A stretch of DNA of 64,000 bases from Dioscorea cayenensis subsp. rotundata (taxonomy: Eukaryota; Streptophyta; Magnoliopsida; Dioscoreales; Dioscoreaceae): the NCBI RefSeq assembly GCF_009730915.1, contig NC_052477.1:930001-994000 (forward strand). Reading direction: 5' to 3'. The first letter of the stretch is position 1; the number at the start of each line of letters is the position of its first letter. Below, one piece after another: positions 11,753 through 25,300 of the stretch. The translations under genes were made by a program, and so were the position numbers. The notes below the pieces were generated by a model that saw only the letters and a program-made list of their open reading frames with translations, had not been told where the DNA came from and searched no databases.

Positions 11753-12692
11753 GCAAGGTGCTCGACGAAAGGTGGAGGGATGGTGTTTATTTGGTTTGTG
11801 AGTTAATAAAATTGAAATATTTCTGTTTTTCAAATTTAAAAAAAAACCCAAATTAATAAATAAATATGCTTTAATTTTCAAAATCATTATATATATATAT
11901 TTATTTATTTATTTATTTACAAGGTGGACAAGTGACACATGAATGATTGAGAAGTGAACATCCAACCTTACACCCTCACATAGGAATACGGGATTCGGGG
12001 AAGAGAGAGCCTGCGCTAAGAATCTGTTACCATTATTTTACTATCAGAAATATTTAAACTCAGAGCAATGAAAATCTCTCATGTGCTGAGCTATGAACTT
12101 TTTGACATATATATATATGGTACACAATATTTTCTTTCTGTCTCTCTCACCCTCACTGTCTCTCTACTTTTTTAAAATCTGAGTATCTCTGGGTATCTCT
12201 ACCATTTTAAAATCTAGGGACGTTCATATATATTTACACATTAATAGTATGTTAATGACCCAAAAATATTAATTAGATAAACGTTTCAAACCGAACCAAA
12301 GGTGTGAGCTCAAGGTGCCCTACAGAATGCCTGGGAATTTCTTGGGCGAAAAAAGAATTGAATAACATAACACAGATTGCATTGACAAACAACCCAGAAA
12401 AAGCAAACTCAGTAAGATTCGCTGGAAATGAGAACAGAACCATAAAAGAACAAATACTAGTACTGTTACTATAAAGTGATGAAGGGTTAGTAGAAAGCAC
12501 AATACAAAGTTTCTGGTTTGGTTCATAAACTAAATGGTATTACAAATGAAGAAAAAAAAACACTGGATAAACAAACAATAGGTTCCACAAGAACATATCT
12601 GTTGTGTTGCTGCTGGCTCATGGACCTCAAAACAAATCACCTAAAAGGTACACAAATACAACACATTGGCTAGTCATGATTGAATTGCAATA
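11753..12692. other. intergenic and GSK3 3' UTR
   Basis: Sequence between the gap and the GSK3 stop. It includes a TTTA/ATTT run near 11900-11920. The part next to 12692 is probably the kinase 3' UTR. No other gene is recognised. Confidence 0.5.
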
Positions 12693-15146
12693 CTAAAATC
12701 CTAAGAAGGCGCATTGCTTTCTCGCATGCTCGGGGATCAGCTTCACCAGAGTCTCCATTGGCACTCCTTTCAGCTCTGGTCATTATCAAAATTTAGGTGC
12801 TTTGAGTACATAATGTAAGATTATATCTGATTTAACATTGCAAGGTGTTGATATCGAAACTAACCATGTTGCTTGAAATTAAAGAGTGGTGGAAGAAAAC
12901 GTCCGTTCGGCAAGCGGGTGTTTGGATCCCGAAGCTCATCGAAGAATGGATGAATCAAAGCTTCCATCTGAATCAGAAGAAAAGCTGATTCTCACTTTCT
13001 TGTACAAGACCGATTATTAGATACCCAGTTGCTAAAAAAAAAACTCACTGCAGTGGATCGCAAGTGTGGTGAATATTGAAGAAGTCTAGACACCAGGTCC
13101 ACAGCTTCTGGTGGCATTCGTTTGTGGAAGATCTAACAAGATAAGAAATTTCTTGTGTTTAAGATATCGGAACTATGCAACATGGTATAATAGAACAGAT
13201 GCACTCAAAATAATACCTTGTGCCATGGATGAGCCTTAATTTGCGGGAACTTGAATTCTGTATAATTTGGATTCATACACTTAATTTCCTCTCTTGTTGG
13301 TGTACCTAAAACCTGCAAATCGACGAATATGAATCAATTTAAGTATAAACATAACGGAAGTAGTATTTTTATTGGAATTAAGACTAGTTTCAGTAAGAAC
13401 AAGTAGAGCACCTTGATAATTTCAACGAGCTGGTCTACTCCACTCTCACCGGGAAAGAGAGGCTGTCGAGAAAGAATTAGAGGTATGAACAAATCTGAGC
13501 AAGACTATACTTTAAAAGCTTATATTAATGAGGCAGTGACTGACAGAAACTTTACCTGTCCAAGCATGAGTTCGGCAAGTACACAGCCACCAGACCAGAT
13601 GTCAATTGCTGTGGTATATTCAGTAGCACCAAATATGAGCTCCGGGGCCCTGTAATACCTAGAACAAATGTATGATATATTCGGCTCGCCTTTTACCTAA
13701 CAAAAGAAATATAGAAGACATCAGCAAAAGATAACAGAACAAGGCCAATAGACTAACATGGGGTGGAAACTGCAGATGTACCAGGACTTTCGCACTTCCA
13801 AAGTCGCACAGTTTAAGCTGGTGAGTATGAGGATTAACCTATCACAGAACAGGAGATGAGTGTTTATAATCTTTGAAAGCAATAAATAAATAAACAAATA
13901 AAATTGAAATGGGAAGCATCTAAATAAGTAAAACAAATGAAGTCAATTTCCCAAAGATGTACGCGAATCAAACGACTAGATGAAGATCATAGGCATAAGA
14001 ATACCAGAAGGTTTTGCGGCTTGATGTCTCTGTGGCACACCCCAATGCTACCATGAATATAAGCTAAGGCTCTGAATATCTGTTTAAATAAATCAAAATA
14101 GAATCAGAACATTTGCCTCACAGAAAATTCTAATAGGATGAGAAAATGGAACAAAGAAATTATTCCAACAAAAGTTACAAAATAAAGAAGAAATAGCAAG
14201 ATCAGGCCGAAATTCTCACCTGGTAAGTATAAAGCTTCACATATATCGGTGGCATCCGTTGATTCATCTTGTTGTAGTGTTTAACCACACGATGAACGGT
14301 TTCTGGTACATACTCTAGAACCAAGTTAAGGTACAATTCATCCTTCTCAGTCGTTGAAAAGAAGCAATGCTTCAGGGAAACTACATTTGGATGGTCAAGA
14401 AGACGCATTGTCTGCAGCTCTCGGTTCTTGTACCTCTTGTCTTGAAGAACTTTCTTTATAGCAACTGTTTCACCAGTCTCAAGACATTTTGCCTGAATAA
14501 CCGAAAAAAATTTTAGTGATTAACAACTTTGCCCCATCATCTAATTATCCCCAGGCTTATCTTTCAATCACAAAAGAGGCATGCAGTAAATAATTAGCCA
14601 GTAGGCCAAAATACTTAGAAGCTAACCTGAAACACAACTCCAAAAGATCCTTGCCCAACAGTCCGCTCAGCCATGTAGCTAATGGTCTGCAAACAGAGTA
14701 AAATTTTTTCAACAATCAAGAAACAATGCTTGTAACAAAAGAACACGGCACATTCAACAATTAGTATGATTAGCATTTTTCAACAAAAGAAAATTAATGA
14801 AAACTAAAGTCAATTGAGCAAAATTTCTTATCACGTCAAGAAAAAAATAATTAACCTATACCTGCTTTGGCTGACCATTTCTACCTCCGATGGTTGTTAC
14901 AATTATATGACCAGTCTCTGTCCCATTCCCGTCCACTACCGTCGCCTCTAATTCCTAAATCAACAAACAAACCAAATACCAGATATTTAAACATTTGTCA
15001 GATACAAAGAAATCTTCAATTCAACCCTCGTGCAGACATTATACCTTATCATCTCTAATTTTCATGTCATTCATTTGATCAGGAAGTTTGTCAACAGCAG
15101 CGTTATTTCTCAACCCCAATGAGGGCACCACATTAACTGAAGCCAT
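12693..15146 (-). CDS. shaggy-like GSK3 protein kinase, group I type
   Basis: A Ser/Thr kinase acting in brassinosteroid and stress signalling. Twelve exons on the minus strand join in phase to 405 residues, the usual length: 15146-15045, 14954-14862, 14686-14627, 14492-14220, 14079-14005, 13838-13782, 13696-13556, 13462-13412, 13312-13217, 13132-13049, 12967-12865 and 12775-12693. Visible motifs are the Gly-rich loop GQGSFGVVF, catalytic Lys in [24 protein letters not shown], the activation-loop Tyr in [13 protein letters not shown] and the PPLFNF tail. The N-terminus [15 protein letters not shown] with [11 protein letters not shown] resembles the ASK-alpha/gamma/epsilon group rather than BIN2. 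No frame break occurs. Confidence 0.97.
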
Positions 15147-16250
15147 CCACTGAAACTAGGGATCTATAACAGAACGCATGGCATAAGAACTCTTCTCAAA
15201 ATGAAGCCATTCACAGCCTGTTAAAAATAAGAGACAAAGGGGAGGTTTTAGTAGACATAAACACATAAAACTGATATACTCATTATTTCAGGGGAAAAAA
15301 TAAAATATATAGATTATAAAACTGCATTTGCTATCTCATCTACACTGAAAAAGGAATTCTTTCATAACTTTAAAAATGCTAAGGAAGCAAATATTTCAAC
15401 CTACAAAAAAGAATTATCACATCAGAACCATTGAGCAAACTAGCAACCACAAGTGAGGATGTTTAGTTGAAAAACAAAAGAAACAGTTTTACAAAACCAC
15501 CATCTTGTGCTTGCAAATGGGAAGGAAAACCCACCACACCACTAATTTATAAAAAATAAAAATAAAAAAGAACTCTAATTAATTTTCAGAAGATTAACCA
15601 AACAAACCAAAGGACAAAAAAACCACTTGGCAACACAACTAATACAATCTAAAAGGAAGCTTTCCTCGTTAGGAAAAGAGCTTACAACCCTAGAACTTCA
15701 AGATCTACAAGTTTCCATCCGAAAGACCAAACAAAACCCAAAGTTTCATTTTTTTCCACAATTATACGAACAAAAAGGCAGCAAAAACAACCCAGGAAAA
15801 CTAACAAGACTAAGTTCATATCTTCCCAATCCTAAAATATACAAAGAAAAACCTAAAACACGAAAAAGATCATAAGTTTCCTAGAACCAACATCAAAAAC
15901 CGGGGAAAAATCACAGCAATCCACAGATCCACACATCAAACAACAACTAAACCCAAAGCACTGCCCGATCTCCATCAAAACCCCAACTTTCACCCACCTC
16001 TATCCACAAATCCACAACCAACCCCAAAAACCATAAAAAATACAGTAAAAAAAAACTAAAAAAAAAACCTAACCTCAAAGATCCAGCACGTCCTCAGATC
16101 ACCACCAAAAAAATTCAAATAAATCGCGTCCAGAGCATAAACACCGTTGCCTTGCGATCCTATCAACGTTTAAATCAAGCGAGAGAAAAAGCGAAAGAGA
16201 AGAAAAAACGAAAGCAAGGGGTGAAAAGCAGCAAAGAGAGGGTTGTGGCT
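15147..16250 (-). other. GSK3 5' leader with UTR intron
   Basis: Upstream of the kinase ATG an AG acceptor at 15219-15218 and a donor at 16073-16072 define a likely leader intron, with a non-coding first exon from about 16074 to 16250. Purine-rich sequence fits a 5' UTR. The stretch 15500-16200 is homologous to the leader of the RPAP2-type gene at 26230-27000. TA-rich sequence near 16330-16350 could hold the TATA box. Confidence 0.65.
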
Positions 16251-19188
16251 TCTATTCTCTGCTTTTTATTGTGAATTTTTTTTTTATAATTCAGTTATTT
16301 ATTTATTTATTCATTTATTTCCTTTTTTTAATATAATATATATATTATATAATTAAATAAATAAATAAATAAAAAGGTGAAAACTTTGGTTTGTGGGCAG
16401 TCAAAGTAGTCGCTCTTTACTCTCCATTTGGATTTGAATCCATGTTCCGTTGACCAGTCAAACTCCGCCCGCCCTTTTCTTGTCGTTTTCCCTTTTTTTC
16501 ACTTTCAACCCTGTAAAATGCATTAATTAATAACAATATTCGATATTAACATTCAAGTTTTTCTTTGCATATTGTATAAAAAAAAATTGGGGTATTTATT
16601 AAAAAACTATTTTAAAAAAATTATTTATTAGTATGGAAAGCAAAGACCATGTCAAACATGGTATAATGTGTTCAATGTGAGGAATTAATGTAATGGGGAC
16701 AAATCACATCAAAATTCTCAATGAACACATGTTATTATTATATTAGGACAAAATTTTAATTGAATTGATAAGATCTATGCATTAAAATTCCACTTCTCAA
16801 TGAAATTTCATTGCTTGATTTTATTGGTCCAAACAAACCAGTCAGCCATGTATGAAGGAATTAATCAACATTTTGAACTTATCAACAGCCATGTATTTGA
16901 TGCATTTGAAGTTAATTAAGATTAAGAAAAGTTAATCAAAGTGTTAATCAACGTTAGCAATTTCCTAGATATTGCATAAGAGTTTTTAGCATGTCATATC
17001 TCACCAAACAGAAAAAAAAAAATCTTTGACTTTTTGCAACTAAAGTTGGATCAAGATTGACAAATGGCACATCACTTGATATTACTTGTTTATTTTTCTT
17101 GGATATGATTCAATTAGTCATCTAATCTGTTTAATTAGTGTTCATCTTGTCAAATTAATATGAGAAATTGTCAGTTACAAGCATTATTATTTCTGTTGTT
17201 GCTGTTGTTTTCAGCAACTCAAGATCAAATTCATTTGAAGTTGATTGATAAACCAAAAAACATGTGAATTTGTAATCACTGTTAATTAGATTTTTTTTTT
17301 TCCTTATAGTTCTGATTACGGATGAATTCAATTGAATATCTTTGATGAGATTGGGTTAATTTCGAGCTCCGCTAAATGTTGTTCCAAAAACATTTGCAAG
17401 TCACTTCTGGAAAGTTTTTGATCATGATAGAGTTAAATCGTAAAATTCAATCGCCACGGTTGAAAGAAACCTCGAGTTTTTTTTGCACTTGCGTCAATAA
17501 AACGGGAAGCTAAACTCTAGCATAAATCTCGACTAACACCCCGATCTTCCAACCTATGAATATCTACTACGGCAGTTATTTTCAAGGTAACACAGGCTTT
17601 TTCTATTTTGTTATTTTATCCATCTCCAGTGGATCCTTTTTATTTTATTTAATTCCTTTTTCTATAGATATTTGTTACAGCTATCTCATTTATTGTCTTG
17701 TAATTTTGTAATAATACAGTGTTGATTTTAAATTTTTAATAAAATTATAATTTATCTGTTTTTAATTATTATTTTAACTTGATAATAAAAATAGATCCAT
17801 AAACTAAAAATAATTGCTATGAAGCTAACATTTTTCCGAAGTTATGTGGATGGATGAAATAAGAAACATGCGCAAATATAATCAATAATCAATTGAAAGT
17901 TTTTAAAGTTTAAGTAACAGAGAATTAAGTTTGGGTTTTTTTGTTTGTGCAATCCACTCTACAGAGAGTTTAATGCTTGCACTCTCAGATTTCATTTTGG
18001 TTTGAAAACAATACTTAAATTAAAGAAATCAGACAAACAAACAAACATCAAATCAAGATTTGGTAATGAAATATTATTAATTCAACTTTTCATAAATTTA
18101 ACTTAAAAATAAACAGTCAAATTCCATTCTGTTTTTTTTAGATTGCCAAATAGTCCTTTTTGTATAAATAATTTATTTTTTTAGTCCATGTGGGTCACCT
18201 CTTAATCATTTTTTTCATGAAATCTGATTATTAACAACAAAAAAAAAAGTTTTAAAAAACAAATGAATGGAATTAAAAAAACTGAGAAATTAATTGTGGA
18301 AGCTCAAAAATATTTATTTTCTTATTTAATTATTCACCAATAAATCAATTTCTCTATTTTTTTAATCTATTTAAATCTCACCAACTTTTTTTAGTGCTAA
18401 ATAATGGAAGTCTGATTGGGCACCAATTGATACAAATGGAAACAATAATCTCAAGAACAGAGCTAAAATAGAAGGCATCAAAGCATCATCCATTAATAAT
18501 GTTCCAATGATTGAGACCTTTTAAATCTAATCAATTTTTTAATCTCAAGAATTATCCAAATCTTAATTAATCCACTAAACTTTAGAATAATCAAACTCTC
18601 TTATAGTTTCTAAACTGAGAATATTCGTCAAAGTTTAATGAATGCTTCTTTGAACACTATATCAATTGAATCATGCTTTAAATTAAAGTGTAAATAAAGA
18701 TGGAAATTAATTATTAAAAATTAATAGTATACGGATCAATAATTGAGAACACAAGCAATAAAAAAAGTGCATAAATTATAGTCATGGGCATCCGGACCAC
18801 ACCAAAGATCCAATTATGTATTTAATTATTTATTTTATGAATGAGTGATAAATGCCTTAAATTATAAAAAATATAGATAAATGCGGAGGTATATCAATTT
18901 ATAGTAATTTATTTATCTTTTTAGAAGATAAAAATACTATTTTCTTTATAAAAAATCCACAACCAGATATAAACAGTATTGGACCCGAGTATTATATAAA
19001 TAGTACAATAACATATTATACAATGAAAGATTCGAACCCTTACACTCTTGTGTCATACCTATTCAACGGTTGATATAAGTTTTTTAAATAAAAAAACAAA
19101 GTGAAAATACAACTATTTCATTAAATAATTATTCTAGCTTAGAATAATTACAATCTTAAGGATCAAAACGTAATTTTAAGAAAAATTT
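16251..19188. other. intergenic, nothing recognised
   Basis: About 2.9 kb of AT-rich spacer between two divergent genes, the kinase leader (-) and the PP2C promoter (+). Only homopolymers and short repeats are seen. The parts nearest each gene are their upstream regulatory DNA. Confidence 0.6.
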
Positions 19189-19397
19189 GCCGACGTGGTT
19201 CCTGTGATAAATAAATAAATATAAAACGAGGGTGTTTTTTGCAAAGAAGGGAACGGTTGGAAGCCTCGCGCCGCAACTGTTGCCGTATGACGTGTCAGCA
19301 TCTGGACCGCATGGCGTATACGCATGGGCGGGAATAGTTTGATGACTGACACGTGGCGGTAATCTTAGCCGGTTAATCTCAACTTTCAGTATATAAA
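19189..19397 (+). promoter_or_regulatory. PP2C promoter with DRE, ABREs and TATA box
   Basis: Contains GCCGAC (19189-19194, DRE/CRT core) overlapping ACGTGG (19193-19198), ACGTGTC (19290-19296) and ACACGTGGC (19349-19357), the last two being ABRE/G-box forms. TATATAAA lies at 19390-19397, about 195 bp before the ATG. The order and spacing fit an ABA- and drought-responsive promoter. Confidence 0.7.
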
Positions 19398-19592
19398 CTC
19401 CTCCAAAGCTGATCGATTTGTCTAATTTCTTCACTTCCGTGTCGACTTCCAACCACTTCCCGGAAAACCAAAGCATTAAGAAGAGAAACCCTAGAAAAAG
19501 CAAGAAGAGAAGGAAACCCTAGTTTTGGGATCGAATTCGGCGTCAAGAAGAGGATTGTTGTTGAGATTTTGAGGATTGAGATTGAGATCAAG

Positions 19593-19695
19593 ATGGTGGC
19601 TGGGCCGAACTTGGTTCATCAGAGCATGGCGGTTCTTGATGTGCAGTATCGGTGTGTCGCGAAGGGCGCTGAGGAGATGGTTGATATCTCAACGG

Positions 19696-19736
<41 letters not shown>

Positions 19737-21550
19737 GTGGTGGTGACGCCGCCTGGTTCTCCGGTTTTCCGTCCGGCGTCAGAGTTGGTGAGTTTCCTGG
19801 TGACTTTGGGGTTTTTTGGTGTTTTTTTGAGAATTAGATTTATTTTTTTGGAGATTCTTGTGGGTATGGTTTTTTTGAGTACTTTTTGTTCAAAAAGTTT
19901 TGATCTTTATGTTGTTAATTGGATAAGGATCCGGGTTCTTGCTTCCTGATTCGTTGTTCCTGTTTGGATGTGATTGCTTTGTGTTTTTATAGCTACTGAT
20001 TTTGGTAATTTTACTTGATTTATCATTTAATTAAAGCAAATGATTGTTCATTAGGTATTATTGCTTCTGTATTTAGATCTAAATTTTGCTTCGTTATTGC
20101 ATTTCGCTTATTGTGTGCTTCTATGGGCTGCTATTTAATTGTGATATTTTTCAGATGTGTTGTTGTTTTGTTTGTATCATTAGTTTGTGAATTGGACTTT
20201 GAATATGTGCTAAACATAGATATTCACTTGTTGATTCAGGATATGAGAGAGTCAGATGCTATTCCAGATGTGGCTTTGGAGGTGAATGTTCTTCCATTTG
20301 TGCCGAGCATCCGTTCCGGTAGCTATACGGATATTGGACCTCGGAGATTCATGGAAGACGAGCATATTTGTATCGATGATCTCTCGGCGCATATGGGTTC
20401 ATTGTTCAAGTGTCCTGCACCTAGTGCCTTCTATGGGGTATGATGAATTTTTTCGGTTGCTTTATTTGCAAACTATTTGTTCGTTCTGTTTGTCGTAATG
20501 TTTTTCAGCTTTGTGGTTTAGGTGTTTGATGGTCATGGAGGCCCGGATGCAGCTGCCTTCATAAGAAGGCATGCAATCAGGTTCTTCTTTGAAGACACAG
20601 GCTTCCCGCAATCATCGCAGGTTGATGATGTCTTTTTGGAGGGTGTTGAGAACTCTGTGCGGAAGGCATACCTTGTCGCTGATCTAGCTTTGGCTGATGA
20701 GTGCACTGTTAGTAAATCATCTGGGACTACGGTGCTCACCGCATTAGTGCTTGGAAGGTGAGTGTGCATTGTTTGATGATGCCTTTCTGTGGAAACTATT
20801 CTAATTCAATAATCAGTCTTTAACTTCTATCCCTGTCCTAATGGCAATAAATAACTTGAACAAACATTGCTAATGATCTATCCCAAGTAAAATATTTTGT
20901 CATTCAATATGATTAGCCTCTCTAAATCATAGCTCCTCTCACTGATTCTCTTGTAAATCATTGGCTGCAGGCTTTTGTTGGTTGCTAACGCAGGGGATTG
21001 TCGAGCAGTCCTTTGTCGGAAAGGTGAAGCCGTGGACATGTCACAAGATCACAGACCCATTCATGCTGCCGAGCACCAGAGGGTCCTGGAATCCGGGGGT
21101 TACATTGATGACGGGTACCTGAATGGTGTTCTTTCTGTAAGCCGAGCCCTTGGTGACTGGGACTTAAAGCTGCCTCCGGGCACCCCCTCACCGCTCATCG
21201 CAGAGCCCGAGTTCAGGCAACAATTACTCACTGAGGATGACGAGTTTCTAATCATCGGGTGTGATGGTATCTGGGATGTCATGTCAAGCCAACACGCTGT
21301 CAGCATTGTACGCAAAGGCCTTCGGCGGCATGATAATCCCGAACAATGTGCGAGAGAACTCGTCATGGAGGCTCTGAGGCTCAACACTTTCGACAACCTC
21401 ACGGTGATCATTATATGCTTCACTAGCGAGCAACAGGATTCTTCCCCATCGCACAATCGCAGGGAGGCACCGGTGTTACGGTGCTGTAGCCTCTCTACCG
21501 AGGCATTATGCAATCTGAGGAGCTGGCTCGACATTGATCGGGGCGATTAA
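19593..21550 (+). CDS. protein phosphatase 2C, clade G-like
   Basis: A Mg/Mn-dependent Ser/Thr phosphatase. Four exons (19593-19787, 20240-20437, 20522-20757, 20971-21550) join in phase to 402 residues. PP2C motifs are present in order: RRFMEDEH (metal-binding acid), [66 protein letters not shown] and [11 protein letters not shown]. The pattern resembles Arabidopsis AtPP2C49/27/22 and AtPP2CG1; the clade is from memory. The N-terminal 65 residues are variable and contain an Ala-Thr repeat encoded by GCGACG units. The ATG at 19593 is chosen because the in-frame upstream codons lack ATG. The promoter suggests stress or ABA control. Confidence 0.96.
19693..19737 (+). repeat. GCGACG hexamer repeat in PP2C exon 1
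   Basis: A GGCGAC/GCGACG run coding alternating Ala and Thr residues near PP2C residues 34-48. Being in frame, length changes of whole units would only alter the linker length. Confidence 0.9.
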
Positions 21551-22379
21551 ATAGAGACATTGTCATGTGTGTAACTTGTGTTGTACATAATGTACTGATA
21601 ATAAGTCGACGTTGTTTCGTTTCTTCGGCTGCTTGTCAGCAGTCTCCAGTTTTGTAGGAGTGTTATATCATGTCTTTGTTGTTCCTTGAGTATTTGTTCA
21701 TGGCTGTGTAGAGATTGTTTAACATTATTATGTCTTTTATCATTATTTCTTCCAGCTGAGATCTAGTTTACGTGTTTTACTAGAATTGCAAAGTATTTAA
21801 GAATTTTTTTCTAAGTTTCAACTCTAGTTTGGTGTAGAGGTTGATGTGTTTCAAGGTTGAAAAATCTAGAGGCAAGTCAGCTGATATTTCTAGAAAGCAT
21901 TTATTTTAGGCAATACTTTGACCATCTGCTTATTGGAGCACTCTTTTTTCAACTAGAAACTCTGAAGATGTTTCATGAAAATTCTCAGATTGGGGGCATC
22001 TGGAAAGCAATGTAATAAAATACTGTTCCAAGTGGCAGGCAAAAGAATGGTTCTTTCTGAAAGATGATAAACTAATGGGACAGCAAAGATAGGCAATAAC
22101 TCCCACCAGCTCTTGCAAAGTCAATTTCAATAGATGAAGGTCATCAACAAATAAATGCTAACTTGTAATGTTTTCTCTTCAACCAAAATAATATACATAA
22201 TTCAGTGATACCACATATGTTTATTTTTTGTGTCCATGTTACAAAGATGATGTAGAATTTTGAGAAGGATATGTACATGGTCCATTTAGGGAAAAAGTGA
22301 ATAACATATAGAGTCGCAAAGAACATTGATTTGTTTTGGCCTCTTGTATGAAGCCGTCACTTATCTTTGGGTCTGTGAG
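21551..22379. other. convergent 3' region of PP2C and RPAP2 genes
   Basis: Holds the PP2C 3' UTR (from 21551) and the RPAP2-type 3' UTR on the minus strand (from 22379 down). No open frame of note. Confidence 0.5.
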
Positions 22380-25300
22380 TTAGTTTGGGGGTACTCGACC
22401 CAGAGGGGTTATAAGATCTACCATGGTTTTGTATTCCTCAGAAGTGATCTTAGCAGGGTTTAGCACCTGGATTACCGAAAATTTCATGTCAGACAAGAAA
22501 CAAGCTTTGCCAAACAAGAGACACAAAGGTGAAAGCAAATACATATATACATACATATATATATATTTCATTCATAGGCATTAAAGATAGATAACAATGA
22601 TATATGCAGAACAAAGTGCTTCTATACTTCACGACAACAAGCTACTGTGACAATACTCAATTATTTTGGCATTTGAATAGCTAGGAAAAAACAAGATGGA
22701 GAATGATTCATCAAGCATGGGCCCTGTGAACCTAAATTTATCAAGCATCTCGCTAAATGCATCATATGAGAACATTTGGCATCAAAAACAATATTGTTTA
22801 GCATTCACCTAAACTTACAAATTGTTAGTGATATCTTGATTTGGAGCTTTTTCTTTTGTTAGTATAAAAAAATTACGAGGTGCAAATAATTAGAGTTTAT
22901 AAAGCAATAGATGGCATGGGAAAGCAGCATGTAAACATCCTGAATTTTTGAAAAAGTGTGCATCAAAAATTACTGCCCTGAATAAAAAAATTTGATGATG
23001 GAATCATGGAACTTAATTACATATTGACATCTTTCATGGATTCTCATTAAATGGAAAAAGTAAAAAAGATGAAGTTTTAAAAGAACACCTTATGCAATAG
23101 TGTATTCCTGCTGGCCATATGCTGAGCAAGAGCTGGAAGCCTGTGCAAAGATAAGGCCTCAAGAAATAAAAGAACAATCACATGCCATTGTTTTGTTCTG
23201 AAGGCTGGCACAGCCTCGATGAGAGACATTGTATCAAGTAATTGTCCCTAAAACCAAAGGAAAAGAGTTAAGACGTGTGGGATTTCAATAATCAAAGCCA
23301 TAAATCAGGTCCAAAGCCATGCTCACATACATCTGCATGTTAGTTGACATTACCCAAACATTGTGACTAGCAACATAAAAGATCAAGAATGTTTTCCCGC
23401 ATGTAACTATAGTATGACATCCATGGAGAAAAGTAAAATCCATCACGTCCATCTAACATGCAAGATGAGCTACACCTCAACATTTCTATTGAGATAGGTA
23501 GATTGATAGCCAAATACGCACGCCTGGGCAATTACTCATGTGAGGAAATAAACTAATATAAAAAAAGTCAAAAACCACAAAAAAAAACTACAATCCGCAC
23601 CTGTAAGATATAGGTTTTGAAAGTCACATGACATGCAGATGTATAACAACAAAAATAGCAAAAAAGTCATTTAAAAAAATAACATTTCACATATACAGAG
23701 AAATAGGTAATACAGGAACAAACTGGCTAGAGAACCTGGGCGCATACCACAGCTTTCTCTAGAGAGGAAACTGGCAATGATAATCTGAGATCCATAACAA
23801 GCGCAGGTATGGCACGACCAACACAAATATCAAGAGTTTGTCTGATCTCAGAAGACTTGCCATCTTGAAGGACAATCTTTCGTGGATACTCCCTTCCATT
23901 TACAGTAAGAAAATCTTCATGGGAACTTTCATTGAACCCATAAATGTAGGCTATAGAAGAACTTGTTATCCATCCAAAAAGTGCCATCCACATCGTTGCA
24001 AATGATGACAACTGAAGAAGGACATGTGACCTTAAATAAGTATACAAGGAGTAACCTAAAAAAATCCAAAGTGACCTTTCTACTCACAGTCAGTTTAAAA
24101 CCCTCAGGTGGAGTATCATGCCACGAATCCTCAACTTCAAACATATCAGTATCAAGAAGCACAGGCTTTGTAGGCCATTTACCACGTCCTCGATCAAGTT
24201 CAAACATTTCCTCATCTTCCTCGATGCCCCCTTTTTCATTACTTTGCAGTTGTGGCAGGATAATGATTCCAGCTTCAGAAGCTATAAGAGATATAACAAA
24301 TGCATGTCACCAAGCAGTCAAACCATCAACCCAGTTCTCCTTTTTCTATTGTATGTCAGCGCAACAAAAAATATCCCAAATTATAAATATAAAAAGGGCA
24401 ATAAAAAGAAGAAACACATGTACCGGCATCTGTGGCATCTGAAGTTCCTGAGGCAACAGTCTCAGCTGCCCTGATTAAAGCAGCAGCACAAGCCTCGGCA
24501 GAAGCAAGCCTCAAATCCTCATCAGCATCATCGTGTGATACTTGTGCATTGCTACTGCCTCCATGGTCAGCATCCTTCTTTTCTGGAGCTTTATAAGTTT
24601 CATCTGCCCAAGTAACAGTCTTTCCATCCTTCGATCCACCACTCTTCAAGGAAGACTTCAACACAGCTCCATTTGACACTGTTTCCTTCTCCAAGTGCAA
24701 CCTCTCTTCCAACTCCTTACCCAACTGCTCTGAGAGATCCTCAAGCACAACAGAATGCTTATTAGGAGGGGTTGCTTTTTGACTGTTCACAAACAATTGC
24801 AGCCCTCTTAATCTCCTCTTCAGCCTTGCATGCGTTAACCTTTTTTTCATTGCCTTTCTGTTCCGAGTTTTACCAGAAGTTCTTTTCTCTGGGAGAATTT
24901 TTCTCTTCAATTGCCAGATTTTCCAATTGTTTAGCAATCATATTTGAAATATCTTGCTGATGTACAGAAGACTTATCGGATTGAGGCACAGATAACTCTT
25001 TCTCCATGATTAGACAACTTGTAAATCCCATCTCACCATTACCAGCATCATCCACCATCTTTGTGGATTCATCTTCAGACATATATTTAGCCCCTGCAAT
25101 GCAGTAGCAAGCTCACTCCTGAATTCACAGAGCAAACCCACAAGGAAACACATATATGAAAAGGAATAAACCAACTATAGCCCCTAAATTCCCAATTCTA
25201 TAGATATAATACTTGCCAACAATTTTCAACAACAATCACTACTAATTCAACATTAAAACAATTGCTTAACAGTTTCACTAACTTTCCACAGAACCTGCTA

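Noticed and set aside
10694-11887. Long open frames across the first N block
   Set aside because: They consist almost wholly of unknown residues; the gap has a fixed length of 1000 N.
19020-19080. Possible tRNA or SINE B box (GGGTTCGAATC on the minus strand)
   Set aside because: No matching A box, no cloverleaf and no poly-A tail or target-site duplication.
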